This document shows, in pieces, positions 39,385 through 50,807 of a stretch of DNA of 64,000 nucleotides. The notes under the pieces are model-generated. The model worked only from the letters and a program-made list of their open reading frames with translations. It was not told the origin of the DNA and ran no database searches. The stretch's first letter is position 1. Each line of letters opens with the position of its first letter. A program made the position numbers and the translations under genes. Source of the DNA: Jejubacter calystegiae (GTDB lineage: Bacteria > Pseudomonadota > Gammaproteobacteria > Enterobacterales > Enterobacteriaceae); assembly GCF_005671395.1 (NCBI RefSeq), contig NZ_CP040428.1:620001-684000 (forward strand), in the 5' to 3' direction.

Positions 39385-39404
39385 TCCGTGATCTAAATCA
39401 CTTT
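39385..39404. promoter_or_regulatory. Near-perfect CRP-type site before aaeR
   Basis: GTGATCTAAATCAC (39388-39401) differs from the ideal CRP core GTGATCTAGATCAC at one central base; the outer bases (C before, TTT after) agree less well. It is about 20 bp before the aaeR start and about 150 bp from the divergent aaeX start. A role in either direction is inference. Confidence 0.55.
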
Positions 39405-39420
39405 TAAGCCAGAGTGAATA

Positions 39421-40359
39421 ATGGAAAGACTAAAGAGCATGGCGGTTTTTGCCAAGGTGGTGGAGCAGGGCTCTTTCACCTCCGCCGCCAGGCAGCTACA
39501 GATGAGCGTTTCCGCCATCAGCCAGACCGTATCTCGCCTGGAAAATGAACTCCAGGTAAAGCTGTTAAACCGCAGTACCCGTAGCATTGGACTGACCGAA
39601 GCCGGAAAAATCTACTACCAGGGCTGCCGTAAGATGCTGTACGAATCCCAGGAGGTACACGAACAACTTTACGCCTTTAACAACACGCCTATCGGTACCT
39701 TGCGTATCGGCAGTTCTTCAACCATGGCACAAAATGTCCTGGCGGCGATGACCGCAGAAATGTTGCGGGAGTACCCGGGGCTGACGGTCAACCTGGTGAC
39801 CGGCATCCCGGCACCGGATTTGATTGCCGACGGTCTGGATCTGGTGATTCGGGTCGGCGCTCTACAGGACTCCAGTCTGTTTTCCCGCAGATTGGGCAGC
39901 ATGCCGATGGTGGTGTGCGCCGCCAAAAGCTATCTGGCCAGAACCGGCATACCGGAAAAACCCGCCGATCTCACCAACCACGCCTGGCTGAGCTACAGCG
40001 TCCGACCGGATAACGAATTTGAACTGGTGGCGCCGGAAGGGCTCACCATCAGACTACATCCCGAGGGACGCTTTGTGACCAACGATCCCATGACGTTAAC
40101 GCGCTGGCTGAGCGCCGGTGCCGGTATTGCCTATGTGCCGCTGATGTGGGTGATCGACAGGGTCGACAGCGGTGAACTGGAGATTCTGTTTCCCCGTTAC
40201 CAGTCCGATCCCCGGCCGGTGTACGCGCTCTATACCGAAAAAGATAAGCTGCCGCTCAAAGTGGAGGTATGTATTAACTATCTGACGGAGTACTTTGTGA
40301 AGGTGGCCCAGCTCTACCAGGCGATGCGCGGTCGCAATGGCCATCAGGAGGCGCACTAA
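39421..40359 (+). CDS. aaeR: AaeR, LysR-type regulator of aaeXAB
   Basis: AaeR (312 residues) activates the divergent aaeXAB operon in response to aromatic carboxylic acids in E. coli. It has the N-terminal LysR winged helix-turn-helix (FAKVVEQGSFTSAARQLQM, ending SRLENELQVKLLNRSTR) and a C-terminal effector domain (about 90-300). It is divergent from its target. A strong CRP-like site lies between them. It converges on tldD. Confidence 0.95.
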   Translation: MERLKSMAVFAKVVEQGSFTSAARQLQMSVSAISQTVSRLENELQVKLLNRSTRSIGLTEAGKIYYQGCRKMLYESQEVHEQLYAFNNTPIGTLRIGSSSTMAQNVLAAMTAEMLREYPGLTVNLVTGIPAPDLIADGLDLVIRVGALQDSSLFSRRLGSMPMVVCAAKSYLARTGIPEKPADLTNHAWLSYSVRPDNEFELVAPEGLTIRLHPEGRFVTNDPMTLTRWLSAGAGIAYVPLMWVIDRVDSGELEILFPRYQSDPRPVYALYTEKDKLPLKVEVCINYLTEYFVKVAQLYQAMRGRNGHQEAH

Positions 40360-40392
40360 GCCCGGCGCTGATCGGCGCCAGGCTCAGCAAGA

Positions 40393-41838
40393 TCAGGCGG
40401 TGCCACCCACGGTCAGGCTGTCCACCTTCAGGGTGGGCTGACCTACGCCAACCGGCACGCTCTGCCCTTCCTTACCGCACACTCCGACACCGCTATCCAG
40501 CGCCAGGTCATTACCGACCATCGAGATCTGCTGCATGGCTTCAATACCGGAGCCAATCAGGGTCGCCCCTTTCACCGGCGTCGTGATGCGGCCTTTTTCG
40601 ATCAGGTAAGCCTCGGAGGTCGAGAAAACGAACTTCCCGGAGGTAATATCCACCTGACCGCCGCCGAAATTCGGCGCGTAGATACCGTAGTCCACCGACT
40701 CGATAATCTCCTGAGGCGTGGAGCGACCGGCCAGCATATAGGTATTGGTCATACGCGGCATCGGCAGGTGGGCATAGGATTCGCGGCGACCGTTGCCGGT
40801 CGGCTTCACGCCCATCAGGCGGGCGTTCAGCTTATCCTGCATATAGCCCTTCAGAACGCCGTTTTCGATCAGCACGTTATACTGTCCGGGAACCCCTTCG
40901 TCGTCGATCGCCAGCGAACCACGGCGATCGGCCATAGTGCCATCATCCACTACGGTGCACAGCTCAGAGGCGACCAGTTCACCCATACGCCCACTGAATA
41001 CCGAGGTTTCGCGACGGTTAAAGTCCCCTTCCAGACCGTGCCCCACCGCTTCGTGCAGCAGGACGCCCGGCCAGCCGGCCCCCAGCACCACCGGCAGGGT
41101 CCCTGCCGGCGCCGCCACGGCAGAAAGATTCACCAGCGCCATCCGCACCGCCTCTTTGGCCCAGGCTTCGGCCCGAATTTCACCGTCGGTTTCCGCCAGG
41201 AACCACTCATAGCCGAAGCGACCGCCGCCGCCGCTGGCACCACGCTCGCGCTTACCGTCCTGCTCTACCTGCACGCTAACGGAAAGACGCACCAGCGGGC
41301 GTACATCCGCCGCCAGCGTTCCGTCGGTGGCCGCGACCAGAATCAGTTCATAGACCCCACTCAGGCTGGCGGTCACCTCCTGAACGCGGCTGTCGGCAGC
41401 CCGGGCGGTATTATCAACCCGGCGCAAAATATCCAGCTTCTCTTCCCGGGTCAGGCTGGTCAGCGGATCGACCGAGGTATAGAGCGGAGAATGGACAACC
41501 TCGCCAAGGGTATGGGCGCGCCCTTCCCCCTGCTCGCGTACGATGCTGCGAGCCGCCTGGGCGCTCTGCTCCAGGGCCAGCAGGCTAATCTGATCGGCAT
41601 AGGCAAATCCGGTTTTCTCGCCGCTGATGGCGCGCACGCCAACGCCCTGATCGATATTGTAAGAGCCGTCTTTAATAATGCGGTCTTCAAGTACCCAGGA
41701 TTCGTGATAACTGGACTGAAAGTAAAGATCGCCGTAGTCGAGACGGCGCTCGGAGAGCTGGCCGAGAATGGAAAACAGATCCTGATGATTCAGGCCATGC
41801 GCAGACAGCAATTGCTCACTTACCAGCTTCAGACTCAT
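40393..41838 (-). CDS. tldD: TldD, metalloprotease subunit
   Basis: TldD pairs with TldE (PmbA) to form a zinc protease that cleaves unfolded peptides, matures microcin B17 and destroys the antitoxin CcdA. The 481-residue protein has the zinc motif HEAVGH (262-267) in [16 protein letters not shown] and the conserved C-terminal [15 protein letters not shown]. Length equals E. coli. The pmbA partner is not in the window, as in E. coli. It is the last gene of the long mreB-to-tldD minus-strand block. Confidence 0.97.
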   Translation of the reverse strand: MSLKLVSEQLLSAHGLNHQDLFSILGQLSERRLDYGDLYFQSSYHESWVLEDRIIKDGSYNIDQGVGVRAISGEKTGFAYADQISLLALEQSAQAARSIVREQGEGRAHTLGEVVHSPLYTSVDPLTSLTREEKLDILRRVDNTARAADSRVQEVTASLSGVYELILVAATDGTLAADVRPLVRLSVSVQVEQDGKRERGASGGGGRFGYEWFLAETDGEIRAEAWAKEAVRMALVNLSAVAAPAGTLPVVLGAGWPGVLLHEAVGHGLEGDFNRRETSVFSGRMGELVASELCTVVDDGTMADRRGSLAIDDEGVPGQYNVLIENGVLKGYMQDKLNARLMGVKPTGNGRRESYAHLPMPRMTNTYMLAGRSTPQEIIESVDYGIYAPNFGGGQVDITSGKFVFSTSEAYLIEKGRITTPVKGATLIGSGIEAMQQISMVGNDLALDSGVGVCGKEGQSVPVGVGQPTLKVDSLTVGGTA

Positions 41839-41925
41839 CGTTTTTGCTACTCATTCAGTTGTTGCCCCGTCACAGGGCTCAGGGTTTATCAGGTGAGCTT
41901 GAGGCAATTCCCGGCTCGCGTCAAA

Positions 41926-44900
41926 TCATTGGGCCGGGCTGGTCCGCGGCTGGCGCAGCACCTCATTAATTTGCGGCTGCGCTACCGGCCCGGAGATCCG
42001 GTAGCGCAGCACCGAGATCTTGTTCCACAGCGGACTCAGCACCTGGCTGGCGGCAAACACCGCAGCGCCGACGATGGGGTTAACCGCAAAGGCGGCAGCC
42101 ACGCCGACAGTGGCGGAAATCTCAGGCGCCACCACCGCTTCCATATCCAGGCGGCGACGTACCAGGTCGACCGAACCTTTCATGGCGATATCCGCTTCCA
42201 GACCATCCACCAGCGTATCGTCAGTATGCAGAATGCCGTCTTTAATCCAGGCGGTGCTGCGAATGGAGTCAAAATAGAAACCATCGCCAAAGGTATCACT
42301 GAAGTCGAAGCGCAGCTTGCGCAGCAGTGCGTCGAAGCTCAACAGACGTAGTAATTGCCCCGCGTGACCAGTCCCCAGATCGGCGATCTGCCCCTTGCCC
42401 AGCCGGGCATGAATAATCCCGTTCAGCGTCGCTTCATCGGGCTGCCAGGGCGCCTTACGCCAGTGCAAATCGTAATCCAGATCAAACGAAGAGCCCTGAA
42501 CCGGGGTCTTTACACCGAAGAAGCCGGCGGCGGCATCCAACTGCTTGCCTTTCAGCTTGCCCTTCAGGGAGGTCCGCGGCGCGGCGGGGTTATTCACCCA
42601 CTCACCGTTGGCGGTCAGGCTGGCGAAGCCGGTATCGACCAGACCCTTGTTCAGCTTCAGGGTATTGCCGCGAATCGCGACATCAGCGTCAATACGGCCG
42701 TACTTCTGTCCCCACAGCCAGCATTCAGCACAGCGCAGGTTAAGATCCGGCCAGCCGTTAAAATCGATAGCGGATACCGTTTCCGGTATGCCACTGGCCC
42801 CCGACTGCCCGCTCTGCATCTGCCCCGGGTTATAGTAGAGGTACTTAATCGCTGCTTCCCAGGGCGCATTATCATGCATCGTCAGGGTTCCGTTGATTTC
42901 ACGCCCGCTGACGTTAATCCGGGTACCGCCGGAGACCGGCGCTGAAGTCAGGCTCAGGTTGTTCCAGCGCTGGCCCCCCATCATCAATGCTGGTGTGCGC
43001 AGGGTCACCGCCTGAGGCCACTGCATTTTACTGCTGACCTCCTGCGCCGCCCCCTGACGGAACAGCGCCAGCCACTCGGCGCCGTCCAGCGCGGGCAGGT
43101 TCAGCTCCGCGCCGGGCTGAGCCGGTAGCGGCGGCAGAGTTTTACTGTCGGAGACCCACACGGCACGATCGAGTTCCAGCTTCTTATTCAGCAACCAGCG
43201 GCTATTGAAATGGCCGTTGCGACCCAGGCTACCGGTCAGGTCAAAGTGACGCAGATCGCCTTTAGCACTGACTGCTACAGGCAGCGCTTCACCAGCAGGC
43301 TTATCCATTGGCGCAGGTAAGCGACTGCTCACTCCTTTCAGATCGCCGTTTAAATCCACCTTGTAACTGGCATCGCCACGGTACGGCAGCTGAATATCCA
43401 CTTTACCGTGCCAGGGGAAGGTGCCGGACAGCGCGCTATTCACCTGCGGCGGCAGTACGCCCGTCTCCGCAGGCCGCCAGTTCCCCTGCATATTGACGCC
43501 CACCTGGTAGCTGTTTTCGCCCTGATGGGTGGAGAAATCCAGATTCAGGGGCTGATTAAACCAGCGCGCGTTCAGCGGACCACTATTCAGGTTGCCGTTC
43601 TCGAAGCTGAAGCTGCCGCTCAATCCTTCCAGCGTGCTGTCGATGGGCTTCACAAACAGGGCGTTATTGTTCAGGCGCACGTCGCCTTTGGCTGTGACCA
43701 TCTCGCCATCCAACGGGATATCGAGATGTAAGCGTGCATTCACATCGCCGCTAAGCTGGAGTTCGTCAAGAGTCGCCCCCAGGGAATCATGCAGCGGCGT
43801 CTCTTTAAAATAAGGCCCCACGGCGCTACCGGGGCCGTTGATATCCGCATCGATCAGCAGTTTTTCGCGGGCATAGTCGGGAATGGCCGCTTTCAGGTTA
43901 GTCGCCGTCACCCCGCCAAGCGCCACCTTCGGGGTCTTCATCCACAGCCCGTCGTTAAGGAAGTCGAGCTCGATATCGAGATTTTCCAGAGCTGGCCAGC
44001 CCGGCTGGAAGGCGAAAGTGGCGTTACGCAACGGCACCAGCACCTCAAACTGCCCCTCGTTATGTTCATAGGGGAACAGATGGGGATTACCGCCATAGAC
44101 CAGGGTGGCATTATCAACCTGACCGCCCTGAATCGCACCGCTCAGGTAGTCGACCAGATGTTTGCCCATCAGGTTTTCCGGGAAGTAGCGCCAGGCCTGC
44201 CCGCCATCGGGGGTGCGAATTCCGGCGACAATCCCCAGCCAGGGATCGTCGCCTTTGGGTTGACTGTAGCGGAAGTCGCCATTCGCCCACAGGGAGTTGG
44301 CCTGCACATCAATGCCGCTCCCCCGCAGGCTGAAGCCCTGTTCATCATGACGCCAGTCCATGGTCGCGCTGCCGCGGCTCACCTCCAGCGGCGCCCGAAA
44401 CACGCCTTCATAAGGCATAATCGCGTCATGCAGCCCAACGATAAGCCGACCATTTTCCAGGCTGCCGGTAACGCTGCCTTCCACGTTCTGCGCCCCGGGA
44501 ATCAGCTTCCACTGTTTCCAGGACAGATCGCGCCAGCGTCCCTGTAAACGGGTCTTTTCCATATGCTGGACGGGGATATCCAGCGCCAGTTTTTCAAACA
44601 TGCCCTGCGGCTGCATCTGGCGCCAGATGTCGCTGGCCTGCGGGGTAAATTTATCAGCGATTGACAACAGCGGTCTGACAGAAGCCAGTGCCAGGTTGTC
44701 CGCCCGGATCCGTACCTCTTCATCGCGCTGCGCGGTTTTCGGCAGCCAGGCCAGCGCCAGTTCGCCTTTCGGCCAGTGTCGATCGTCAATCGCGATGCGG
44801 GTATCAGGGATCGCCAACTGCCAGCCGCCATCCACCTGACTGATATGGGCAGTCAGATTGTCCACTGTCAGACGATGAGTGCCGCTCTCTCCCGGCCAGG

Positions 44901-45702
44901 AGGCCCCCCCCTGCTTCAGTCGGACATCGCCGCCGCTGACCTCGCCGCCATCAAGACGCATCCAGCCCTCCAGGCTAAAGCGCGCATCGGTCAGCGCCAC
45001 TTTCTGATTCATCCAACGGCTGAGCCACGGCTTCACATCGACATTGTCCGCCTGCAGCCAAACGGTCCCGTTATCCAGCAGCCCCTCTTCATCACGCAGA
45101 TCCATACGCACCTGCACAATGCCGTGCTGATTGTTAAAGCTCGACAGACTTATCTGGCCTTCCGCACGGTGGCGGTTACGGGTGTTAAGCCAGGTCAGTT
45201 GGGGGATAGCCAGTTCAGCGCGCTCGCCGGAAGGGGTCAGAAAACTGACGCTACTGTCGCGCAGATCGAAATGATCGAACTGGTTCAGGAACAGATCGTT
45301 CAGGTTATCGGTTTTAACATTATCGCCGTCCCCCCGGCTTAACGGGGTATTGGTGCGAATATGCAGTTGCCAGAAGGTGAGATTGCGGAACTGCCAGCGC
45401 AGTCGCAGCAGGCTCTGCCAGACATCTAATGCCAGAGTAACCCGCCGAACCTCCAGGTGACCGCCGTCTTTAAGGCCGACTTTGATATCCCGTGCTTCCA
45501 GGGTCGGGCCAAAGTTTTGCCAGCTGGCATTGAGCTGCGAGGCGGAAACGGGCACGCCGCTCACCGCCTCGATTTTCGCCAACAGCGCCGGACGCCAGCT
45601 GTCCAGATACGGCAGCGCCAGGCGCAGACCGCTGACCAGCAGCGCGATGATTACAATCAGCGTGGCAGCCGTGAGCATCAAAATGCCCGGCAGTCTCCTC
45701 AC
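41926..45702 (-). CDS. yhdP: YhdP, AsmA-like envelope lipid transport protein
   Basis: The 1258-residue protein has one N-terminal membrane helix (about 5-25) and a very long periplasmic beta-rich repeat domain of the AsmA/VPS13-like type, with a C-terminal AsmA-like domain (about 1000-1220). In E. coli YhdP, with TamB and YdbH, is needed for phospholipid transport to the outer membrane. The length is close to E. coli (1266). It lies 52 bp after rng and 87 bp before tldD. No catalytic motif is expected. Confidence 0.95.
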   Translation of the reverse strand: MRRLPGILMLTAATLIVIIALLVSGLRLALPYLDSWRPALLAKIEAVSGVPVSASQLNASWQNFGPTLEARDIKVGLKDGGHLEVRRVTLALDVWQSLLRLRWQFRNLTFWQLHIRTNTPLSRGDGDNVKTDNLNDLFLNQFDHFDLRDSSVSFLTPSGERAELAIPQLTWLNTRNRHRAEGQISLSSFNNQHGIVQVRMDLRDEEGLLDNGTVWLQADNVDVKPWLSRWMNQKVALTDARFSLEGWMRLDGGEVSGGDVRLKQGGASWPGESGTHRLTVDNLTAHISQVDGGWQLAIPDTRIAIDDRHWPKGELALAWLPKTAQRDEEVRIRADNLALASVRPLLSIADKFTPQASDIWRQMQPQGMFEKLALDIPVQHMEKTRLQGRWRDLSWKQWKLIPGAQNVEGSVTGSLENGRLIVGLHDAIMPYEGVFRAPLEVSRGSATMDWRHDEQGFSLRGSGIDVQANSLWANGDFRYSQPKGDDPWLGIVAGIRTPDGGQAWRYFPENLMGKHLVDYLSGAIQGGQVDNATLVYGGNPHLFPYEHNEGQFEVLVPLRNATFAFQPGWPALENLDIELDFLNDGLWMKTPKVALGGVTATNLKAAIPDYAREKLLIDADINGPGSAVGPYFKETPLHDSLGATLDELQLSGDVNARLHLDIPLDGEMVTAKGDVRLNNNALFVKPIDSTLEGLSGSFSFENGNLNSGPLNARWFNQPLNLDFSTHQGENSYQVGVNMQGNWRPAETGVLPPQVNSALSGTFPWHGKVDIQLPYRGDASYKVDLNGDLKGVSSRLPAPMDKPAGEALPVAVSAKGDLRHFDLTGSLGRNGHFNSRWLLNKKLELDRAVWVSDSKTLPPLPAQPGAELNLPALDGAEWLALFRQGAAQEVSSKMQWPQAVTLRTPALMMGGQRWNNLSLTSAPVSGGTRINVSGREINGTLTMHDNAPWEAAIKYLYYNPGQMQSGQSGASGIPETVSAIDFNGWPDLNLRCAECWLWGQKYGRIDADVAIRGNTLKLNKGLVDTGFASLTANGEWVNNPAAPRTSLKGKLKGKQLDAAAGFFGVKTPVQGSSFDLDYDLHWRKAPWQPDEATLNGIIHARLGKGQIADLGTGHAGQLLRLLSFDALLRKLRFDFSDTFGDGFYFDSIRSTAWIKDGILHTDDTLVDGLEADIAMKGSVDLVRRRLDMEAVVAPEISATVGVAAAFAVNPIVGAAVFAASQVLSPLWNKISVLRYRISGPVAQPQINEVLRQPRTSPAQ

Positions 45703-45754
45703 CCTTCACTCCTTGTCTGCCGCCGCAGCGGAACTCTGTTGCAAATGCGTAGCG

Positions 45755-47224
45755 CTACATCATGACCACGTCGAACTGCTCCTGGTTATAGAGCGGTTCA
45801 ACTTTCACGATAACCTGCTTACCGACAAAGATTTCCACCTCCGCCAGCGCATGAGACTCTTCGCTCTTTAGCGTTTCCGCCACCGCAGACGAGGCATAGA
45901 CCAGGAAACGGTCGGTATCATAGGCATGATAGACGCGCACGATTTCACGCATGATCTCATAGCACACGGTCTCAACGCTTTTCACCGTTCCACGGCCATG
46001 GCAGGTCGGGCATTCGTGGCACAGCACGTGTTCCAGGCTTTCACGGGTACGCTTGCGGGTCATCTCTACCAGCCCCAGCGGTGAGAAGCCGTTAATGCTG
46101 GTTTTTACCCGATCCTTACTCAGCGCCTGTTCCAGCGAATGTAGCACCCGGCGCCGGTGATCATCGCTACTCATATCGATAAAGTCGATGATGATAATGC
46201 CGCCCAGGTTGCGTAGCCGAAGCTGGCGGGCAATGGCCTGAGTCGCTTCGATATTGGTGTTAAAGATGGTGTCGTCCAGATTGCGATGACCGACAAAGGC
46301 GCCGGTATTAATATCGACGGTGGTCATCGCTTCGGTTTGATCAATGATCAGGTAGCCGCCTGATTTCAGCTCCACCTTACGATCCAGCGCTCGCTGGATC
46401 TCATTTTCCACATCGAAGAGATCGAAGATCGGCTGGCGACCGCTATAGTGTTCCAGCTTATCGGTCATCTCGGGGATATATTCGGCAGTGAACTCCATCA
46501 GCAGTTCCCAGGTGATGCGGGAGTCTACGCGGATCCTGTCCAGCGCGGCATCCGCAAAGTCCCGTAGCACGCGCTGGGCCAGCGCCAGTTCGCCGTAGAG
46601 CTTACAGCGGGTATGGTTACGCTTTTTGCGCTCCATTACCTTATTCCACACCCGCTTCAGGTAGGCGGCATCAGAGGCCAGCTCCTTGTCACTGACTCCT
46701 TCCGCTGCGGTGCGAATAATAAAGCCCCCCTGCTCGTCACAGTAGTCGCTGACGATCTGCTTCAGGCGTTCGCGTTCTTCTTCGCTTTCAATGCGCTGCG
46801 ACACCCCCACGTGGGATGCTCCCGGCATAAACACCAGATAGCGGGAAGGCAGGGTAATATCGGTAGTCAGGCGCGCGCCCTTGGTGCCCAGCGGATCCTT
46901 GACCACCTGGACCATCAGATCCTGGCCCTGACGCACCAGTTCGGAGATATCACGTACCGTAAAATTTTTTTGTTCATCCCCCGCCACGCATTCGGTGTGG
47001 GGCATGATGTCGGAAGCGTGAAGGAACGCAGCCTTCTCAAGACCAATATCTACAAACGCCGCCTGCATACCTGGAAGTACCCGGCTGACGCGACCTTTGT
47101 AGATATTCCCTACGATTCCGCGCCGCGCTTCACGCTCTATATGAATTTCCTGAAGAATACCGCCATCAATATAGGCCACCCGCGTCTCCGACGGAGTGAC
47201 ATTTACCAGTAATTCAGCCGTCAT
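45755..47224 (-). CDS. rng: RNase G
   Basis: RNase G (489 residues) matures the 5' end of 16S rRNA and degrades some mRNAs. It has an S1 RNA-binding domain (about 35-120), an RNase H-like fold, and the DNase I-like catalytic core with Asp in VDINTGAF and IIDFIDM. A zinc-link motif CPTCHGRG is near residue 410. It lacks the long C-terminal scaffold of RNase E. The start at 47224 ([15 protein letters not shown]) matches E. coli length; it overlaps yhdE by 11 bp. Confidence 0.97.
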   Translation of the reverse strand: MTAELLVNVTPSETRVAYIDGGILQEIHIEREARRGIVGNIYKGRVSRVLPGMQAAFVDIGLEKAAFLHASDIMPHTECVAGDEQKNFTVRDISELVRQGQDLMVQVVKDPLGTKGARLTTDITLPSRYLVFMPGASHVGVSQRIESEEERERLKQIVSDYCDEQGGFIIRTAAEGVSDKELASDAAYLKRVWNKVMERKKRNHTRCKLYGELALAQRVLRDFADAALDRIRVDSRITWELLMEFTAEYIPEMTDKLEHYSGRQPIFDLFDVENEIQRALDRKVELKSGGYLIIDQTEAMTTVDINTGAFVGHRNLDDTIFNTNIEATQAIARQLRLRNLGGIIIIDFIDMSSDDHRRRVLHSLEQALSKDRVKTSINGFSPLGLVEMTRKRTRESLEHVLCHECPTCHGRGTVKSVETVCYEIMREIVRVYHAYDTDRFLVYASSAVAETLKSEESHALAEVEIFVGKQVIVKVEPLYNQEQFDVVMM

Positions 47225-47807
47225 GTTGTCCTCGTTCATCACGCAGGGCGTGAAAATTGCTCAGCAACTCCCGTGTTTCCACCAGCGGCAGACCAACGAC
47301 GGCATAATAACTGCCGTTTATTTTTCTGACGAAACGGCCCCCCGCCCCCTGGATACCGTATCCACCTGCTTTATCCATGGGCTCGCCGCTTGCCACGTAG
47401 TCGGCGATATCCTGCCCGGAAAGTGAACAGAAGGTCACATCAGTCACCACCAGACAGTCCAGCATAGCCTGGGAATCCGCCAGCGCAACGGCGGTCATTA
47501 CCTGGTGGGTCTGACCGGAAAGCTGGCGCAACATCTCGCTGGCATGCTCTGCATCGCGCGGTTTCTCCAGCACTTCGCCGTTTAAGATAACTATGGTATC
47601 TGCGCCGAGCACCGGCAAATTTTGCGTAGCCGCAGCAACGCCGGCGCGCGCTTTATCGCGCGCCAGACGCAGAACATATTGCCTCGCCTCTTCGCCAGGA
47701 CGGCGCACCTCTTCCACCTGGGTAACGATGCGTTCAAAGCTGACGCCCAGTTGGGTCAGCAGCTCACGGCGCCGGGGCGACCCCGAGGCGAGATAGAGTT
47801 CTGTCAT
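47214..47807 (-). CDS. yhdE: YhdE, Maf-family nucleoside triphosphate pyrophosphatase (dTTP/UTP)
   Basis: The 197-residue Maf-like protein hydrolyses dTTP and UTP, and modified forms such as m5UTP, to monophosphates. Family motifs are [12 protein letters not shown] (7-18), [13 protein letters not shown] and the C-terminal [15 protein letters not shown]. It overlaps rng by 11 bp and follows mreD by 9 bp, within the mre block. Its link to cell shape, if any, is unknown. Confidence 0.95.
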   Translation of the reverse strand: MTELYLASGSPRRRELLTQLGVSFERIVTQVEEVRRPGEEARQYVLRLARDKARAGVAAATQNLPVLGADTIVILNGEVLEKPRDAEHASEMLRQLSGQTHQVMTAVALADSQAMLDCLVVTDVTFCSLSGQDIADYVASGEPMDKAGGYGIQGAGGRFVRKINGSYYAVVGLPLVETRELLSNFHALRDERGQHDG

Positions 47808-47816
47808 AGGTAACCT

Positions 47817-48305
47817 TTACTGAACGGAAAACTGCTGGCGAACCTTACGCATCAGCAGAAAAATCCACGGCCAGAGTATCCCGTTGACCAGGCTGCTCCA
47901 GAACACTTCCGGTCGAAACGAGACATTGATCACTAAAAATTCTGCCCAAAAGACAATGACATCCACTGCCAGCGACATCACTATCACCACCAGCGCCTGT
48001 TGCCAAAGCGCCAGGTTACGCAGTAGTTGAAACTTAAGCGCCACCAGATAGGCGACAATACTGAGCGCCAGTGCCCGTACCCCCAGCGTAGAGCCGCTGA
48101 TCAGGTCAAGAATAGCCCCCAGTACAAAGCCAAGCCCCACGTTCACCCGGTGGGGCAGCGCCAGAATCCAGTATATAAGGATTAACAGCACCCAGTTGGG
48201 GCGGAAGACGATAATCTCATCCGGCCACGGCATCACCTGCAGCAGCAGCGCTATCAGAAAAGATAGCGCAATAACCCAGCGTCCCTGGCTACGGTATCCG
48301 GCCAC
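47817..48305 (-). CDS. mreD: MreD, rod-shape membrane protein
   Basis: MreD (162 residues, as in E. coli) is an inner-membrane protein of the elongasome with about five membrane helices; it works with MreC and RodA-PBP2. It begins at a GTG codon (48305-48303), whose first base is the last base of the mreC stop, so the two are translationally coupled. The conserved [20 protein letters not shown] and [20 protein letters not shown] segments are present. Confidence 0.97.
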   Translation of the reverse strand: MAGYRSQGRWVIALSFLIALLLQVMPWPDEIIVFRPNWVLLILIYWILALPHRVNVGLGFVLGAILDLISGSTLGVRALALSIVAYLVALKFQLLRNLALWQQALVVIVMSLAVDVIVFWAEFLVINVSFRPEVFWSSLVNGILWPWIFLLMRKVRQQFSVQ

Positions 48306-49396
48306 TAGCGGCCTCCCGAAGCCGGGGCGACCGGCGTTGCAGGCTGAGTCGGCACAGAAGGCGCGGGCTGGGTCGCAGGCACGCCGTTAGCGCCTCCCGG
48401 CGGCGGAACCGGCATCGGACGTTGACCGGGCACCGCGGGTTGGATGCCGGTGGCCGGTGCCGGAAGCGGTGCCGGTGGACCCATCGGCGATGGCAGTACC
48501 TGCGGCATCATCTGCATCAGGCGCTCATTCGCCACCCGATGCACATCTTCCGGCGACAGCGGCGAAACACCGTTACGATCGGCGCCCCACAGCAGCAACA
48601 GGTAACGCAGACGCTGCAGACCCGCGGTCGGACGAGCCTGAATCACGGTATAAGCGCGCTGGGTATCCACCTTCACCGAAGAGACCACCCCGACAGGGTA
48701 CCCTTCCGGGAAGCGCCCACCCAGGCCGGAAGTCACCAGCACATCCCCAACCCGGATATCGGTGTTGGCGGGCAGATGCTCCAGTTGCAGATCGTCGGTG
48801 CAGCCATTACCGGCAGCGATAACGCGGATGTCGTTACGCAGCACCTGGATCGGCAGCGCGTGGGTCGCGTCGCAAATCAACAATACCCGGCTGGTCATCT
48901 TAGCAACTGCTACCACCTGGCCGACCACGCCTTTATCGCTGATCACAGGCTGACCTTCGTAGACGCCATTCATGGTGCCTTTATCGATCACTACCTGATC
49001 GCTGTACGGATCGTTTACCGTAGAGATCACCTGCGTCACCATCTTCTGCTCATCCTGACGCAATGGCGATCCTAACAGCTCACGCAGACGGGCGTTTTCC
49101 TGACGATACTGCCCCATCAACAGCAGTTCGCTGTTTTTTGACAGAAGCTCCTGACGCAGTGCCCGGTTTTCCATTTCCAGACGTTCACGGGAGGTCAAAG
49201 ACTGAGAAACGCTGTCGAGAAGCGCGCGGGGACCATTAGAAATAAAATAGAAAGGGCTGACGGCCGTGTCCATATACGTTCGGATCTGACTGAACGTACC
49301 AAGCCGACTGTCAGCGATAATCACACCGAGCGCCACCACTACCGCCAGGATAAGGCGAATCTGGAGTGACGGGCCACGGCTAAAAATTGGCTTCAT
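48305..49396 (-). CDS. mreC: MreC, rod-shape-determining protein
   Basis: MreC (363 residues) has a short cytoplasmic N-terminus, one membrane helix (about 12-28), a coiled coil (about 65-110) and a periplasmic beta-barrel domain that activates PBP2. The C-terminal 70 residues are rich in Pro, Gly and Ala ([17 protein letters not shown]), a disordered tail as in E. coli MreC. It overlaps mreD by one base. A strong hairpin separates it from mreB. Confidence 0.96.
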   Translation of the reverse strand: MKPIFSRGPSLQIRLILAVVVALGVIIADSRLGTFSQIRTYMDTAVSPFYFISNGPRALLDSVSQSLTSRERLEMENRALRQELLSKNSELLLMGQYRQENARLRELLGSPLRQDEQKMVTQVISTVNDPYSDQVVIDKGTMNGVYEGQPVISDKGVVGQVVAVAKMTSRVLLICDATHALPIQVLRNDIRVIAAGNGCTDDLQLEHLPANTDIRVGDVLVTSGLGGRFPEGYPVGVVSSVKVDTQRAYTVIQARPTAGLQRLRYLLLLWGADRNGVSPLSPEDVHRVANERLMQMMPQVLPSPMGPPAPLPAPATGIQPAVPGQRPMPVPPPGGANGVPATQPAPSVPTQPATPVAPASGGR

Positions 49397-49420
49397 AGGC
49401 TATGCGTATTCCCGAAATCA

Positions 49421-49442
49421 GAAGGGGGCCGAAGCCCCCTTC
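49421..49442 (-). terminator. UUCG-tetraloop hairpin between mreB and mreC
   Basis: On the minus strand GAAGGGGGC-TTCG-GCCCCCTTC forms a 9-bp stem with a C(UUCG)G tetraloop. It lies 12 bp after the mreB stop and has no long T-run. It could act as a partial terminator or RNase block that keeps MreB more abundant than MreC/MreD. Confidence 0.65.
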
Positions 49443-49454
49443 TCTTGCGACGGC

Positions 49455-50807
<1,353 letters not shown>

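Noticed and set aside
40768-42351. 527-codon open frame on the plus strand
   Set aside because: It is antisense to tldD and the 3' end of yhdP. It reads as a His/Gln/Arg-rich shadow of GC-rich coding sequence and has no recognisable domain.
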